A stretch of 64,000 bases of DNA from Streptomyces sp. NBC_00341 (GTDB taxonomy: Bacteria; Actinomycetota; Actinomycetes; Streptomycetales; Streptomycetaceae). Made by a program: the position numbers and the translations under genes. The stretch lies in NCBI RefSeq assembly GCF_041435055.1, contig NZ_CP108002.1, positions 868,001 through 932,000 of the forward strand, given 5' to 3'. The notes beneath the pieces were generated by a model. The model was given only the letters and a program-made list of their open reading frames with translations. It had not been told where the DNA came from and ran no database searches. Of the stretch, positions 53,750 through 62,648 are shown piece after piece (position 1 is the stretch's first letter; every line of letters begins with the position of its first letter).

Positions 53750-54880
53750 ATGACGGCACCAGTGGTCACGGTCATCGGAGCCGGCCTCGGCGGTCTCGCG
53801 CTGGCCCGCGTCCTGCACGTTCACGGCATCCCGGCCACCGTCTATGAAGCGGAGGCCTCCGCGACCGCACGCGCTCAGGGCGGCATGCTCGACATACACC
53901 CCTGGAACGGCCAGCCCGCGCTGGCGGCCGCAGGGCTGATCGAGGAGTTCCACGGCCTCGTCCTGGAGGGGCGCGAGTCCTACCGGGTCCTGGACCGGAC
54001 AGGATCCGTACTGCTCGACCTGCCCGACGACGGGACGGGCTCACGTCCGGAAGTACAGCGCGGTCAGCTGCGGCAACTGCTGCTCGACTCGTTGCCGGAC
54101 GGCGCCGTCCGGTGGGGGCACAAGGTCACCGGCGTACGGGCCCTCGGCAACGGCCGCCACGAGGTGTGCTTCGCCAACGGCGGCACCGTCACCACGAGCC
54201 TGCTGGTCGGGGCAGACGGGGCGTGGTCACGGGTCCGGCCGGTCCTGTCGGACGCCACCCCCACGTATGCGGGCGTCACCTCCGTCGAGACCTTCCTGTC
54301 CGACGCGGCCACCCGTCACCCCGCCGCCGCCGAAGCGGTGGGTGCCGGCTCGTTGTTCGCGCTCGCGCCGGGAAGGGGGTTTCTCGCCATGCGGGAGGCC
54401 GATGGGAGCCTGCACTCCTACGCGCAGCTCGTGAAGCCGCTCGGCTGGCCCGCCGACACCGACGCGTCCGACGCCGCGGCCTTGACGGCGCGGGTCGTTG
54501 CGGAGTTCGAAGGATGGGCCCCGCAGCTCACCGCTCTCCTCACCGACAGCGACACCGCACCGTTCCTGCGCCGGCTCCACACCCTCCCGGTGGGGCACCG
54601 CTGGGATCCGGCGCCGGGGATCACGCTGCTGGGCGATGCCGCCCACCTCGCCCCGCCGAACGGTGAAGGCGCCAATCTGGCCATGCTGGACGGCGCCGAG
54701 CTCGGCCGGGCCGTCGCCCGGTATCCCGACGACGTCGAGAAGGCGCTGGCCGAGTACGAGCAGGCCATGTTCACGCGCGCCGTCGAAGCGGCCGGTGAGG
54801 ACGTCTACGACATCATGCTCGGCGACGACGCGCCCCACAGCTGGATCGCCATGATGACCGAGGAGGGGCAGCCGTCATGA
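53750..54880 (+). CDS. FAD-dependent monooxygenase, TetX-like
   Basis: 376-residue class A flavoprotein monooxygenase. The FAD ADP-binding motif is VIGAGLGGLALARVLHVHGI, the second FAD motif GDAAHLAPPNGEGANLAMLDGAELG, and the middle VGADGAWSRVRPVLS is the DG motif. The pattern matches TetX-type enzymes, which hydroxylate and inactivate tetracyclines, and related aromatic hydroxylases. The ATG at 53750 has aaggag at 9 bp; the ATG two codons upstream is too close to it. Control by the divergent TetR regulator suggests inducible detoxification. True substrate unknown. Confidence 0.88.
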   Translation: MTAPVVTVIGAGLGGLALARVLHVHGIPATVYEAEASATARAQGGMLDIHPWNGQPALAAAGLIEEFHGLVLEGRESYRVLDRTGSVLLDLPDDGTGSRPEVQRGQLRQLLLDSLPDGAVRWGHKVTGVRALGNGRHEVCFANGGTVTTSLLVGADGAWSRVRPVLSDATPTYAGVTSVETFLSDAATRHPAAAEAVGAGSLFALAPGRGFLAMREADGSLHSYAQLVKPLGWPADTDASDAAALTARVVAEFEGWAPQLTALLTDSDTAPFLRRLHTLPVGHRWDPAPGITLLGDAAHLAPPNGEGANLAMLDGAELGRAVARYPDDVEKALAEYEQAMFTRAVEAAGEDVYDIMLGDDAPHSWIAMMTEEGQPS

Positions 54881-55437
54881 GCGCGGCGTCGGCCGTCGAC
54901 GCCGGCAGCCCTGCTCAAGCCGGCTCAGTGGCGCAACGGCCCCGCCGACCGGCCACTCCCCGGGGCCGACACGGACCGGCCCTGTTCCCGCGCGCTGGGT
55001 ACGGACCGGGCTCCGTCCCCCACGCCGGCACTGGCCAGCTCTGTTACCGCGCGCTGTGCACGGGCCAGGGCTCCGTTCCGCACGCCGGCACGAGCCAGCT
55101 CTGCTCCCGCGCGCTGAGTACGCCGTTCCCGCGCGGTGCGCACGCCGCCCCACCGGCATCATCGCTCATGGCCGCACCGCGCTCCCAGGCACTGCGCACG
55201 GAGCCGGGTGCCTGGTTCCATGTGCTGGCTCCAGTCCGGCGCGGGTGCGACTCCTCTGCCGGGAGTGGATTCCCCACACGGTCCCGCTGGGGCCGTAATC
55301 ACAGCCCCAGGGGCCGTTCGTCTCACGGATGTCTCATACGCTGCGGGTGGGACCGGGCCCAGAAGCCTCCGACCTGGACCTTCTGGAGTCGGTGGACGCT
55401 CACGAGCCGCTGAAGAAGACCGGTAAGCTCACGACAC
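54881..55437. other. 557-bp spacer with tandem repeats before purB
   Basis: No convincing gene. An open frame starting at 54877 overlaps the monooxygenase stop and covers the repeats, but reading frames are open on both strands and the encoded sequence is low-complexity; it is not called. The spacer contains a 60-bp tandem repeat (54982-55122), then A/T-poor unique sequence and presumably the purB promoter near 55330-55420. No RNA gene recognised. Confidence 0.5.
54982..55122. repeat. 60-bp imperfect tandem repeat, about 2.3 copies
   Basis: cacgccggca starts at 55021 and again at 55081, followed in both by gccagctctg, then ccgcgcgctg and tacg-like ends; 55021-55062 and 55081-55122 align at about 88% identity. 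A further partial copy (tgttcccgcgcgctgggtacggaccgggctccgt) covers 54983-55016. The period of 60 is a multiple of three, and it sits between a monooxygenase gene and purB. Confidence 0.8.
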
Positions 55438-56880
55438 GTGACTGCTGTGTCTGCGAAGCCTCGCATCCCCAATGTCCTGGCCGGCCGCTACGCCTCCACG
55501 GAGCTGGCTGTCCTTTGGTCCCCCGAGCAGAAGGTGAAGCTGGAACGTCAGCTGTGGCTGGCGGTGCTGCGCGCCCAGAAGGACCTCGGGATCGAGGTAC
55601 CCGATGCCGCTCTCTCCGATTACGAGCGCGTCCTCGACCAGGTCGACCTGGCCTCCATCGCTGAGCGCGAGAAGGTCACCCGGCATGACGTCAAGGCCCG
55701 CATCGAGGAGTTCAACGCTCTCGCCGGCCATGAGCAGGTCCACAAGGGCATGACGTCCCGGGACCTGACCGAGAATGTCGAGCAGCTTCAGATCCGGCTC
55801 TCCCTGGAACTGATGCGCGACCGCACCGTGGCCGTGCTGGCCCGGCTCGGCAGGCTGGCCGGCGAGTACCGCGAGCTGGTCATCGCCGGTCGCTCCCACA
55901 ATGTCGCCGCGCAGGCCACGACGCTCGGCAAGCGGTTCGCGACAGCGGCTGACGAGCTGCTGGTGGCCTACGGCCGGCTGGAGGACCTGCTGGGGCGCTA
56001 TCCGCTGCGCGGCATCAAGGGGCCCGTCGGCACGGCCCAGGACATGCTCGACCTGCTGGGCGGGGACGCCGGGAAGCTGGCCGACCTGGAGCAGCGCATC
56101 GCCGGCCACCTCGGCTTCGCACAGGCCTTCACCTCCGTCGGCCAGGTCTACCCGCGCTCGCTCGACTACGACGTGGTGACCGCGCTGGTACAGCTGGCCG
56201 CCGCTCCTTCCTCGGTCGCGAAGACCATCCGGCTGATGGCCGGCCACGAACTGGTGACCGAGGGTTTCAAGCCCGGTCAGGTCGGCTCGTCCGCGATGCC
56301 GCACAAGATGAACACCCGCTCCTGCGAGCGCGTCAACGGTTTGATGGTGATCCTGCGCGGCTACGCCTCGATGACCGGCGAGCTGGCGGGCGACCAGTGG
56401 AACGAGGGCGATGTGTCCTGCTCCGTGGTGCGCCGGGTGGCACTGCCGGACGCGTTCTTCGCGTTCGACGGTCTGGTGGAGACCTTCCTGACGGTGCTCG
56501 ACGAGTTCGGCGCCTTCCCTGCCGTGGTCGCCCGTGAGCTGGACCGCTACCTCCCGTTCCTCGCCACCACCAAGGTGCTGATGGGAGCGGTGCGTGCGGG
56601 TGTCGGGCGTGAGGTCGCCCACGAGGCCATCAAGGAGAACGCGGTCGCTTCCGCCCTGGCCATGCGCGAGCAGGGCACGGAGCGCAATGAGCTGCTGGAC
56701 AAGCTGGCCGCCGACGAGCGCATTCCGCTGGACCGCGCCCAGTTGGACGAGCTGATGGCCGACAAGCTCTCGTTCACGGGCGCCGCGGGTGACCAGGTCA
56801 CAGCCCTCGTCTCCCGGATCGAGGAGATCACCAAGCAGCACCCGGAGGCCGCCGGGTACGCGCCTGGTTCCATCCTCTGA
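55438..56880 (+). CDS. purB: adenylosuccinate lyase
   Basis: 480-residue fumarase/aspartase-superfamily lyase acting twice in purine synthesis: cleavage of SAICAR and of adenylosuccinate, both releasing fumarate. The signature loop is GSSAMPHKMNTRSCERVN, with KGMTSRDLTENVEQLQIRLSLELM and GRSHNVAAQATTLGKRFATAADELL as the other two conserved regions. The GTG start at 55438 gives MTAVSAKPRIPNVLAGRYAS; no better start was found downstream of the repeat region. Confidence 0.96.
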   Translation: MTAVSAKPRIPNVLAGRYASTELAVLWSPEQKVKLERQLWLAVLRAQKDLGIEVPDAALSDYERVLDQVDLASIAEREKVTRHDVKARIEEFNALAGHEQVHKGMTSRDLTENVEQLQIRLSLELMRDRTVAVLARLGRLAGEYRELVIAGRSHNVAAQATTLGKRFATAADELLVAYGRLEDLLGRYPLRGIKGPVGTAQDMLDLLGGDAGKLADLEQRIAGHLGFAQAFTSVGQVYPRSLDYDVVTALVQLAAAPSSVAKTIRLMAGHELVTEGFKPGQVGSSAMPHKMNTRSCERVNGLMVILRGYASMTGELAGDQWNEGDVSCSVVRRVALPDAFFAFDGLVETFLTVLDEFGAFPAVVARELDRYLPFLATTKVLMGAVRAGVGREVAHEAIKENAVASALAMREQGTERNELLDKLAADERIPLDRAQLDELMADKLSFTGAAGDQVTALVSRIEEITKQHPEAAGYAPGSIL

Positions 56881-56899
56881 TGTCGCGCGGCCCTGGACG

Positions 56900-57541
56900 A
56901 TGACACCCGAAGAGCTCCAGGCCGCCCGTGGCCGCACTGTTCCCGATGTGGCCGCGGGCGGCCTTCGCGTGCTGTTCTGCGAAATCAATCCGAGCCTGAT
57001 GACTGGTGCCACGGGCCACCACTTCGCTTTCCCCGGCAATCGCTTCTGGCCGGTACTCCATCTGTCGGGTTTCACATCACGGCAGTTGAGGCCCTCCGAG
57101 CAGTCCGAGCTGCTTCAGTACGGGCTGGGTATCACCAACGTGGTCGCCAGAGCCACAGCCCGCGCCGACGAACTCACCGCCGAGGAGTTCCGCGCCGGGG
57201 GAGAGATCCTCACCGCCAAGGTGGAACGGCTACGACCGCAGTGGCTGGCGGTGGTCGGCATCACGGCCTACCGGACGGCGTTCGGTGAACGGCGGGCCCA
57301 AATCGGACGGCAGGAACGGACGATCGGCGGAGCCCGCGTCTGGGCCCTGCCCAACCCCAGTGGCCTCAACGCCCACTGGACCGCTCAGACGATGGCCGCG
57401 GAGTACGGACGGCTCCGCGATGCCGTCACCGCGGACTCTCTCCCCCACACCGCCGAGACCTCAGCTCCGGGGTCCAGAGCCCGGGGCCCAGGGCACGACA
57501 TCATCAGCACGGGCGAGGCTGCCCGCCCCTCAGAGGCCTGA
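56900..57541 (+). CDS. mug: G/U mismatch-specific DNA glycosylase (Mug/TDG family)
   Basis: 213-residue member of the uracil-DNA glycosylase superfamily, family 2. The first motif is LRVLFCEINPSLMTGATGHHFAFPGNRFWPVL, with Asn in INPS as active residue, and the second is WALPNPSGLNAHW. It removes uracil or thymine mispaired with guanine and ethenocytosine. The start at 56900 (MTPEELQAARGRTVPDVAAGG) lies 19 bp after purB on the same strand, so cotranscription is likely. The last 35 residues are low complexity. Confidence 0.9.
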   Translation: MTPEELQAARGRTVPDVAAGGLRVLFCEINPSLMTGATGHHFAFPGNRFWPVLHLSGFTSRQLRPSEQSELLQYGLGITNVVARATARADELTAEEFRAGGEILTAKVERLRPQWLAVVGITAYRTAFGERRAQIGRQERTIGGARVWALPNPSGLNAHWTAQTMAAEYGRLRDAVTADSLPHTAETSAPGSRARGPGHDIISTGEAARPSEA

Positions 57542-57594
57542 AGCCGTACGCGCACCGCTGCTGCCTCGTCCTCACCCCGGCGAGACTCCCATGC

Positions 57595-58332
57595 TCAGGC
57601 GTCGCGGCGTCGGAGCGCCCACCATCCGGCCAACATCGTCACCGCGGCCCAGCCGGCGGTGACGGCCAGTCCCGTCCATGGGCCCAGACTGCCTTCCGGG
57701 TGCTGGTGAAGCACCAGCTGTCCAGCCCGGTCCGGCAGATAGTCGGCCGCACCGCCGGCTATGTCCCCGACGACGAACGAGACGATCAGGATGAAGGGGA
57801 TGAGCAGACTGAGCACGACAATCGCGCTGCGCAGCAGGACGGTCAGCCCCGCCGCCAACAGGGCCATCAGCGCCAGATATATCGCTCCTCCGAACGCCGC
57901 TCTCAATGCGCCCGGTTCGCCGAGGCCGATGGCGTACTCCCCCATGAAGAGCTGTCCCGACAGGAACGAGCTGAAGGTGGTGATGAGGCCGACCACCAGC
58001 GCCGCTCCTCCGACGAGCGACATCTTGACCGTGTAGAAGTGGGTGCGGCGCGGAACCGCCGCGAGCGACATGCGCAGCGCGCCATTGAGGTACTCGGACG
58101 AAATCGCCGTCGCGCCGAAGCTGATGGCCGCGATCTGACCGAAGTTCAGTGCGTAGAAGGCACCGAAAACGAGTTCGGCGTCCGCGTCGTCCGCCCCGGC
58201 CTGACCGACAGTGGCGAATGTCAGCACGGTGACGACCATGGTGACGAGGAAGACAGCTATCAGGGATCCTGAGACGGAGCGCAGCGATCTGATCTTGATC
58301 CACTCGGAGCGCAGGACTGCGGTTGTCGACAT
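57595..58332 (-). CDS. ABC-2-type transporter permease
   Basis: 245 residues with about six hydrophobic helices. The N-terminus MSTTAVLRSEWIKIRSLRSVSGSLIAVFLVTMVVTV is the common opening of actinobacterial ABC-2 permeases. The ALNFGQIAAISFGATAISSEYLNGALRMSLAAVPRR segment is the ABC-2 core. It follows the ATPase gene by 2 bp and ends with WWALRRRDA. With the divergent histidine kinase and response regulator it forms a Bce/DesKR-like stress-export unit. Substrate unknown. Confidence 0.88.
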   Translation of the reverse strand: MSTTAVLRSEWIKIRSLRSVSGSLIAVFLVTMVVTVLTFATVGQAGADDADAELVFGAFYALNFGQIAAISFGATAISSEYLNGALRMSLAAVPRRTHFYTVKMSLVGGAALVVGLITTFSSFLSGQLFMGEYAIGLGEPGALRAAFGGAIYLALMALLAAGLTVLLRSAIVVLSLLIPFILIVSFVVGDIAGGAADYLPDRAGQLVLHQHPEGSLGPWTGLAVTAGWAAVTMLAGWWALRRRDA

Positions 58333-58334
58333 GG

Positions 58335-59270
58335 TCAGGCCTCCTGAGGTCTGGTGGGCGAGGCGGCGGAAGCGAACTCCACGGCACCAGCGGTGAGATC
58401 CAGATAGGCCTGTTCCAAAGTGGCCTGCTCGTCCATGAGCTCCAGGACCGCGATGCCCTCTCTGGCTGCCATCGCTCCGATCTCCCGCGCCTTGGCGTCC
58501 TCGACGGTCCACCGGCCGTCCTCACCCTGCGCGGCCCGGTATCCGCTGCGTGCCAGAACCTCGCCGAGCCGGGCGGATTCCGTCGTGCGCATCCGCACCC
58601 TGGGCCGGCTACGGGAGTCGAGGAACTCCTGCATCGGCAGGTCGACGAGGAGCCGTCCGCGCCCGAGCACGATCAGATGGTCGGCGAACGACGACGTCTC
58701 GTTCATCAGGTGACTGGAAACAAGCACGGTGCGGCCCTCGCGGGCGAGCCGCTTCATCAGCTCCCGGATCCAGACGATGCCCTCCGGATCCAGCCCGTTC
58801 GACGGCTCGTCCAGCATGACCACGTCCGGGTCACCGAGCAGCGCCGCCGCTATGCCGAGCCGTTGGCGCATGCCGAGAGAGAACGTCTTGATCCGGCGTC
58901 CGCCCACCTGGGCGAGGCCGGCCTCCTCCAGCACCTCCTCGACTCGGCCGCGGCCCATGCGGTTGCTCGTCGCGAGCATCAGCAGGTGGTCGCGGGCCGT
59001 CCGCGAGCCATGAGCGGCCTGCGGATCGAGGAGTACCCCAACCCGGCGCAACGGCTCGCTGAGGGCCGCGTAGGCCTTACCACCGACGGTGGCAGAGCCG
59101 CCTGTGGGCCGGTCCAGCCCGAGGACCAGCCGCATGGTGGTGGACTTGCCCGCCCCGTTGGGCCCGAGGAATCCGGTGACCCTGCCGGGCCGGACGCTGA
59201 AGGTGAGATGGTCCACGGCGCGGGTCCCGCCGTAGTCCTTCGTGAGCTCGTGGACATCGATACTGGTCAT
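58335..59270 (-). CDS. ABC transporter ATP-binding protein
   Basis: 311-residue drug-export-type ATPase. Walker A is GPNGAGKST, the signature motif is TFSLGMRQRLGIA, Walker B is VVMLDEPSNGLDPEG and the switch His is in LVSSHLMNE. A C-terminal domain of 90 residues (DSRSRPRVRMRTTESARLGEVLARSG...) is common to bacitracin- and lantibiotic-type exporters. Upstream of the permease gene, which it overlaps nearly (2-bp gap). The gene diverges from the histidine kinase gene. Confidence 0.92.
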   Translation of the reverse strand: MTSIDVHELTKDYGGTRAVDHLTFSVRPGRVTGFLGPNGAGKSTTMRLVLGLDRPTGGSATVGGKAYAALSEPLRRVGVLLDPQAAHGSRTARDHLLMLATSNRMGRGRVEEVLEEAGLAQVGGRRIKTFSLGMRQRLGIAAALLGDPDVVMLDEPSNGLDPEGIVWIRELMKRLAREGRTVLVSSHLMNETSSFADHLIVLGRGRLLVDLPMQEFLDSRSRPRVRMRTTESARLGEVLARSGYRAAQGEDGRWTVEDAKAREIGAMAAREGIAVLELMDEQATLEQAYLDLTAGAVEFASAASPTRPQEA

Positions 59271-59369
59271 GTCCTCAGCCTGACCGCCCCGCCGGCGACG
59301 ATCCTCCCCCGCAGGAGTGGATCACCTCCCTCGCTCGGGGGAGCCGCCGCCCCCGAGCACGCTGGCACG

Positions 59370-60551
59370 ATGGGCAGCATGCTCCGCTTCCTCCACCCGT
59401 TGACCGCGCAGGTCACCTACACTCGCTGGCTGCATCTGCTCATGCCGTCCGCCGCCGTGAGCGTGTGGCTGTTCATCTCGATGGACACGCCGTGGGTTCC
59501 CGTCGTCCTCGCGGCGCTGGCCGGCCTGATACCCGGCATGCGGCTCGCCGAGGGGATCCAGGCGCAGCTCCTGCTCACGCCTGCGGAGCGCGGCGCCCCC
59601 GACGCGACCATCTCTGTCGCACCCTCCACGTCCTGGTCCGAGCGCTGGCGGACCGCGCTCTGGCTGGAGGTGCGGCTGCTGTGTGCGGGGCTGGCCGGTC
59701 TCGCGACGGTGTGGCTGCCGGCCACGACGGTCGACCTCGTCCGCTCGGCACTCGGTTCGGAACCGAGCGACGAATGGTTCGCCACCGGCCTCGGACCGCA
59801 CTGGTGGGCTGCGCTCCTCGCGCCCGTTCCCCTGCTGATCATGTTTCCGGTGATCGTGGGCTGCGGAGAGCTGATCACTGCGGCGGCCCGCTGGCTGCTG
59901 GGACCGACACCGGTCCAGCGACTGACCGTGCTGGAGGAGCGCACCGAACAGCTCCTGGAACGCAACCGGATCGCGCGCGAACTGCACGACTCGATCGGGC
60001 ACGCGCTGACGGTGGCTGTGGTGCAGGCGGGGGCCGCCAGGGCGGCACGCGACCCGGAGTTCACCGAACGGGCGCTGGTGGCGATCGAGGAGACCGGCCG
60101 CTGCGCGCTCGAAGACCTGGAACGGGTGCTACGAGTACTGCGCGAGTCGGGTACGCCGCCGGGACAACGGCCGTCTCTGATCGAGGCGGACCGCTTGCTG
60201 GACTCCGCGCGGGGAGCCGGGGCCAAAGTCGATGCCGAGGTGTCCGGTCCCCTGGAGCAGGTACCGGGGTCGGTGTCGCGTGAGGGGTACCGCATCCTTC
60301 AGGAGTCCCTCACCAATGCCCTGCGGCACTCGCGGGCCGCCCCCGTCCGGGTCCGGATCAGCGTGGCGGAGGGCCGTCTGGAATTGGAGGTGACCAACCC
60401 GTTCACGGGCTCGACCGGTGCACCCGGGGGTGGAACGGGGCTGCGGGGAATCCGGGAGAGAGCGGCTCTGCTCGGCGGAAACGCCAAGACAGGCCTGTAC
60501 GAGGGGGAATGGATAGTGCACGCGAGCCTTCCGCTGGACCGCATACGCTGA
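59370..60551 (+). CDS. sensor histidine kinase (HisKA_3 type)
   Basis: 393 residues. About four hydrophobic segments (YTRWLHLLMPSAAVSVWLF, VVLAALAGLIPGMRLA, LCAGLAGLATVWLPA, ALLAPVPLLIMFPVIVGC) form the sensor. The dimerisation/phosphoacceptor helix is ERNRIARELHDSIGHALTVAVVQAGAARAA, with His in ELHDS. The GHKL ATPase has N box EGYRILQESLTNALRHSRA and G box GGGTGLRGIRERAALLGG. The response regulator follows by 4 bp. Divergent ABC transporter genes suggest a detect-and-export module. Confidence 0.9.
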   Translation: MGSMLRFLHPLTAQVTYTRWLHLLMPSAAVSVWLFISMDTPWVPVVLAALAGLIPGMRLAEGIQAQLLLTPAERGAPDATISVAPSTSWSERWRTALWLEVRLLCAGLAGLATVWLPATTVDLVRSALGSEPSDEWFATGLGPHWWAALLAPVPLLIMFPVIVGCGELITAAARWLLGPTPVQRLTVLEERTEQLLERNRIARELHDSIGHALTVAVVQAGAARAARDPEFTERALVAIEETGRCALEDLERVLRVLRESGTPPGQRPSLIEADRLLDSARGAGAKVDAEVSGPLEQVPGSVSREGYRILQESLTNALRHSRAAPVRVRISVAEGRLELEVTNPFTGSTGAPGGGTGLRGIRERAALLGGNAKTGLYEGEWIVHASLPLDRIR

Positions 60552-60555
60552 CCGA

Positions 60556-61206
60556 ATGCCGGTTACCGTTCTTCTCGTCGATGACGAACCCCTGGTCCGC
60601 GCGGGTCTGCGCGCGGTCCTGGAGGCCCAGCCCGATATCGAGGTCGTCGGTGAGGCGGGGGACGGAGCCGCGGTGATCCCCCTGGTCCGTCAGCTGCGGC
60701 CCGATGTCATCGCGATGGACGTCCGGATGCCGCTGATGGACGGGATAGAGGCGACCAGAGTGGTGCTGCGCACGGTGCCCGATCCGCCGAAGATCCTGGT
60801 GGTGACGACGTTCGAGAATGACGAGTACGTCTATGAGGCACTGCGTGCGGGGGCGGACGGTTTCCTCCTGAAGCGGGCCCGGCCCACCGAGATCGTGAAC
60901 GCCGTGCGGCTGGTGGCGGAGGGCGAGTCCCTGTTGTTCCCGGCGGCGGTCCGGCAACTGGCCGCCGAGTACGGGACGAACAGGGCGCGCGAGGCCATGG
61001 ACCAGGCTTCGCTCACCGAGCGCGAGGCCGCTGTGCTGCGGCTGATGGCCCGGGGCCTGTCCAACGCGGAGATCGCGGAGAGGCTCGTGGTGGGTGTGCA
61101 GACGGTGAAGACACATGTCAGCGCCGTATTGGCGAAGTTGGGTGCCCGCGACCGCACGCAGGCCGTCATCGCCGCCTATGAGTCCGGATTCGTCGCACCC
61201 AGCTGA
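60556..61206 (+). CDS. LuxR/NarL family response regulator
   Basis: 216 residues. The receiver domain has the acidic pair DDE at the start, phosphoacceptor Asp in VIAMDVRMPLMDGIEATR and Lys in FLLKRARP. The C-terminal LuxR-type HTH is LTEREAAVLRLMARGLSNAEIAERLVVGVQTVKTHVSAVLAKLGARDR. It starts 4 bp after the kinase stop and is its cognate partner, probably activating the divergent ABC transporter genes. Confidence 0.93.
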   Translation: MPVTVLLVDDEPLVRAGLRAVLEAQPDIEVVGEAGDGAAVIPLVRQLRPDVIAMDVRMPLMDGIEATRVVLRTVPDPPKILVVTTFENDEYVYEALRAGADGFLLKRARPTEIVNAVRLVAEGESLLFPAAVRQLAAEYGTNRAREAMDQASLTEREAAVLRLMARGLSNAEIAERLVVGVQTVKTHVSAVLAKLGARDRTQAVIAAYESGFVAPS

Positions 61207-61437
61207 ACCCGGACCAGACCAGGAACAGGGCCGGCCGGAGCAGGACCAGAGCTCAGGCCGACGCCGGGCCGAAGCCGAGGTGAACCCGGGCCGGCCGCGG
61301 GATGGGCCCGGACCAGAATCAGGCCGGGCGCCGGATGGTCCCGGTCCTTCGCGGGCGGCGTCGAGTCCCGCAGTCGCCGCGCCTCTGTGCAACGAGTACC
61401 ATCCGCCTGACATGCGCACGAGCTGGGAGGACACACC

Positions 61438-62595
61438 GTGGGCCGGCTGACCGGTGGGGACCCGTCGTTGCTGCGTCGGATCAATTCCGCGGTGGTACTG
61501 CACGCCCTCAGGGGCGCCGGATCCCCGACCCTCACAGACCTGACGCGGATCACCGGGCTTTCGCGGCCGACGGTCGAGGGCGTCGTGGAAGGGCTCTTCG
61601 AGGCGGGCCTGGTCGTCGAGTCGGCGCCCGACGGCGCCGAGGCACGACGGCAGGGGCGTCCGGCCCGGCGTTTCCGGTTCCGGGCCGAGGCCGGGCACCT
61701 GCTGGGCATCGAGATCGGCCCGCACCGGGTCTCGGCGCTGCTGTCGGGCCTGGACGGCCGGATCATCGGCGCGGGCTCACGTGCGGTGTCCGAGACCGCC
61801 TGTGCCGACGACCGCCTCGACAAGGTGCGGACCGTGGTCGCCGAAGTCCTGCGGCGCACCGGCGTCGCCCGCAGCAGCCTTCGGGCGGTCGGGGTCGGCA
61901 GCCCCGGCATCGTGGAGGCCGACGGCACGGTCAGGCTGGGCACCGCGCTTCCGGGCTGGACCGGCCTGGCCCTCGGTGAGCGGCTTCGGCGGTCCTTCCG
62001 CTGCCCTGTGCTCGTGGAGAACGATGCGAACGCAGCGGCGGTCGCGGAGCACTGGAAGGGCGCGGCCACCGAGTCCGACGACATCGTGTTCGTGCTCGCG
62101 GGGCTGAGTCCTGGAGCGGGATCGCTGATCGGCGGACGGCTGCACCGCGGCTTCGGCGGTGCGGCGGGCGAGATCGGTGCGCTGCATCTGCTCGGCCGTG
62201 ACGTCACACCGGAGCGGCTGCTGTCCACGACGGACACGCCTCTGGACCCGCTGGACGAGCACGCGGTGGCCGCCGTGTTCGCGAAAGCGCGGCACGGCGA
62301 CGAGCAGGCGCAGGCGGCGGTCGAGCGGTTCATCCAGCGGCTGGTCCACGATGTCGCCGCGCTGGTGCTGGCGCTCGATCCTGAGCTGGTGGTCGTCGGA
62401 GGGTGGGCAGCCGGACTGGACGGGGTGCTCAACCCGCTCCGCGGCGAGCTGGCCCGCTACTGTCTGCGGCCCCCACGGGTGGCGCTGTCGCTGCTCGGCG
62501 AGGCGGCTGTCGCGACGGGGGCACTGCGGCTGGCGCTCGACCACGTGGAGGAGCAGTTGTTCGCCGTGGAGGGAACGGTGACGGCCCGCCGCTGA
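61438..62595 (+). CDS. ROK family regulator/kinase-like protein without zinc motif
   Basis: 385 residues. N-terminal winged HTH (LTDLTRITGLSRPTVEGVVEGLFEAGLV), then a ROK domain: VGVGSPGIVEADGTVRLGTALPGWTGL and VENDANAAAVAEHWKG. The ROK zinc motif CxCGxxGCxE is absent; the corresponding stretch reads EIGALHLLGRDVTPERLL. The ATP loop is altered too (LGIEIGPHRVSALL instead of DxGGT). Probably a transcription factor of NagC/XylR type that senses a sugar without kinase activity. GTG start at 61438. A GntR regulator converges downstream. Confidence 0.85.
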   Translation: MGRLTGGDPSLLRRINSAVVLHALRGAGSPTLTDLTRITGLSRPTVEGVVEGLFEAGLVVESAPDGAEARRQGRPARRFRFRAEAGHLLGIEIGPHRVSALLSGLDGRIIGAGSRAVSETACADDRLDKVRTVVAEVLRRTGVARSSLRAVGVGSPGIVEADGTVRLGTALPGWTGLALGERLRRSFRCPVLVENDANAAAVAEHWKGAATESDDIVFVLAGLSPGAGSLIGGRLHRGFGGAAGEIGALHLLGRDVTPERLLSTTDTPLDPLDEHAVAAVFAKARHGDEQAQAAVERFIQRLVHDVAALVLALDPELVVVGGWAAGLDGVLNPLRGELARYCLRPPRVALSLLGEAAVATGALRLALDHVEEQLFAVEGTVTARR

Positions 62596-62648
62596 GCGCG
62601 ACGGGCCGCAGGTCACGAGTCCCGGCGGACCCTCCTGGAGGCAGCCGG

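Noticed and set aside
54877..55413. 178-codon plus-strand frame overlapping the monooxygenase stop
   Set aside because: It covers the tandem repeat, is low complexity (many Arg, Pro, Ser, Cys), has no domain, and frames are open on both strands; the overlap start is likely chance.
58323..59369. N-terminal extension of the histidine kinase into the ABC ATPase region
   Set aside because: The extension is antisense to a well-defined ATPase gene; the kinase starts at 59370 with its first membrane helix.
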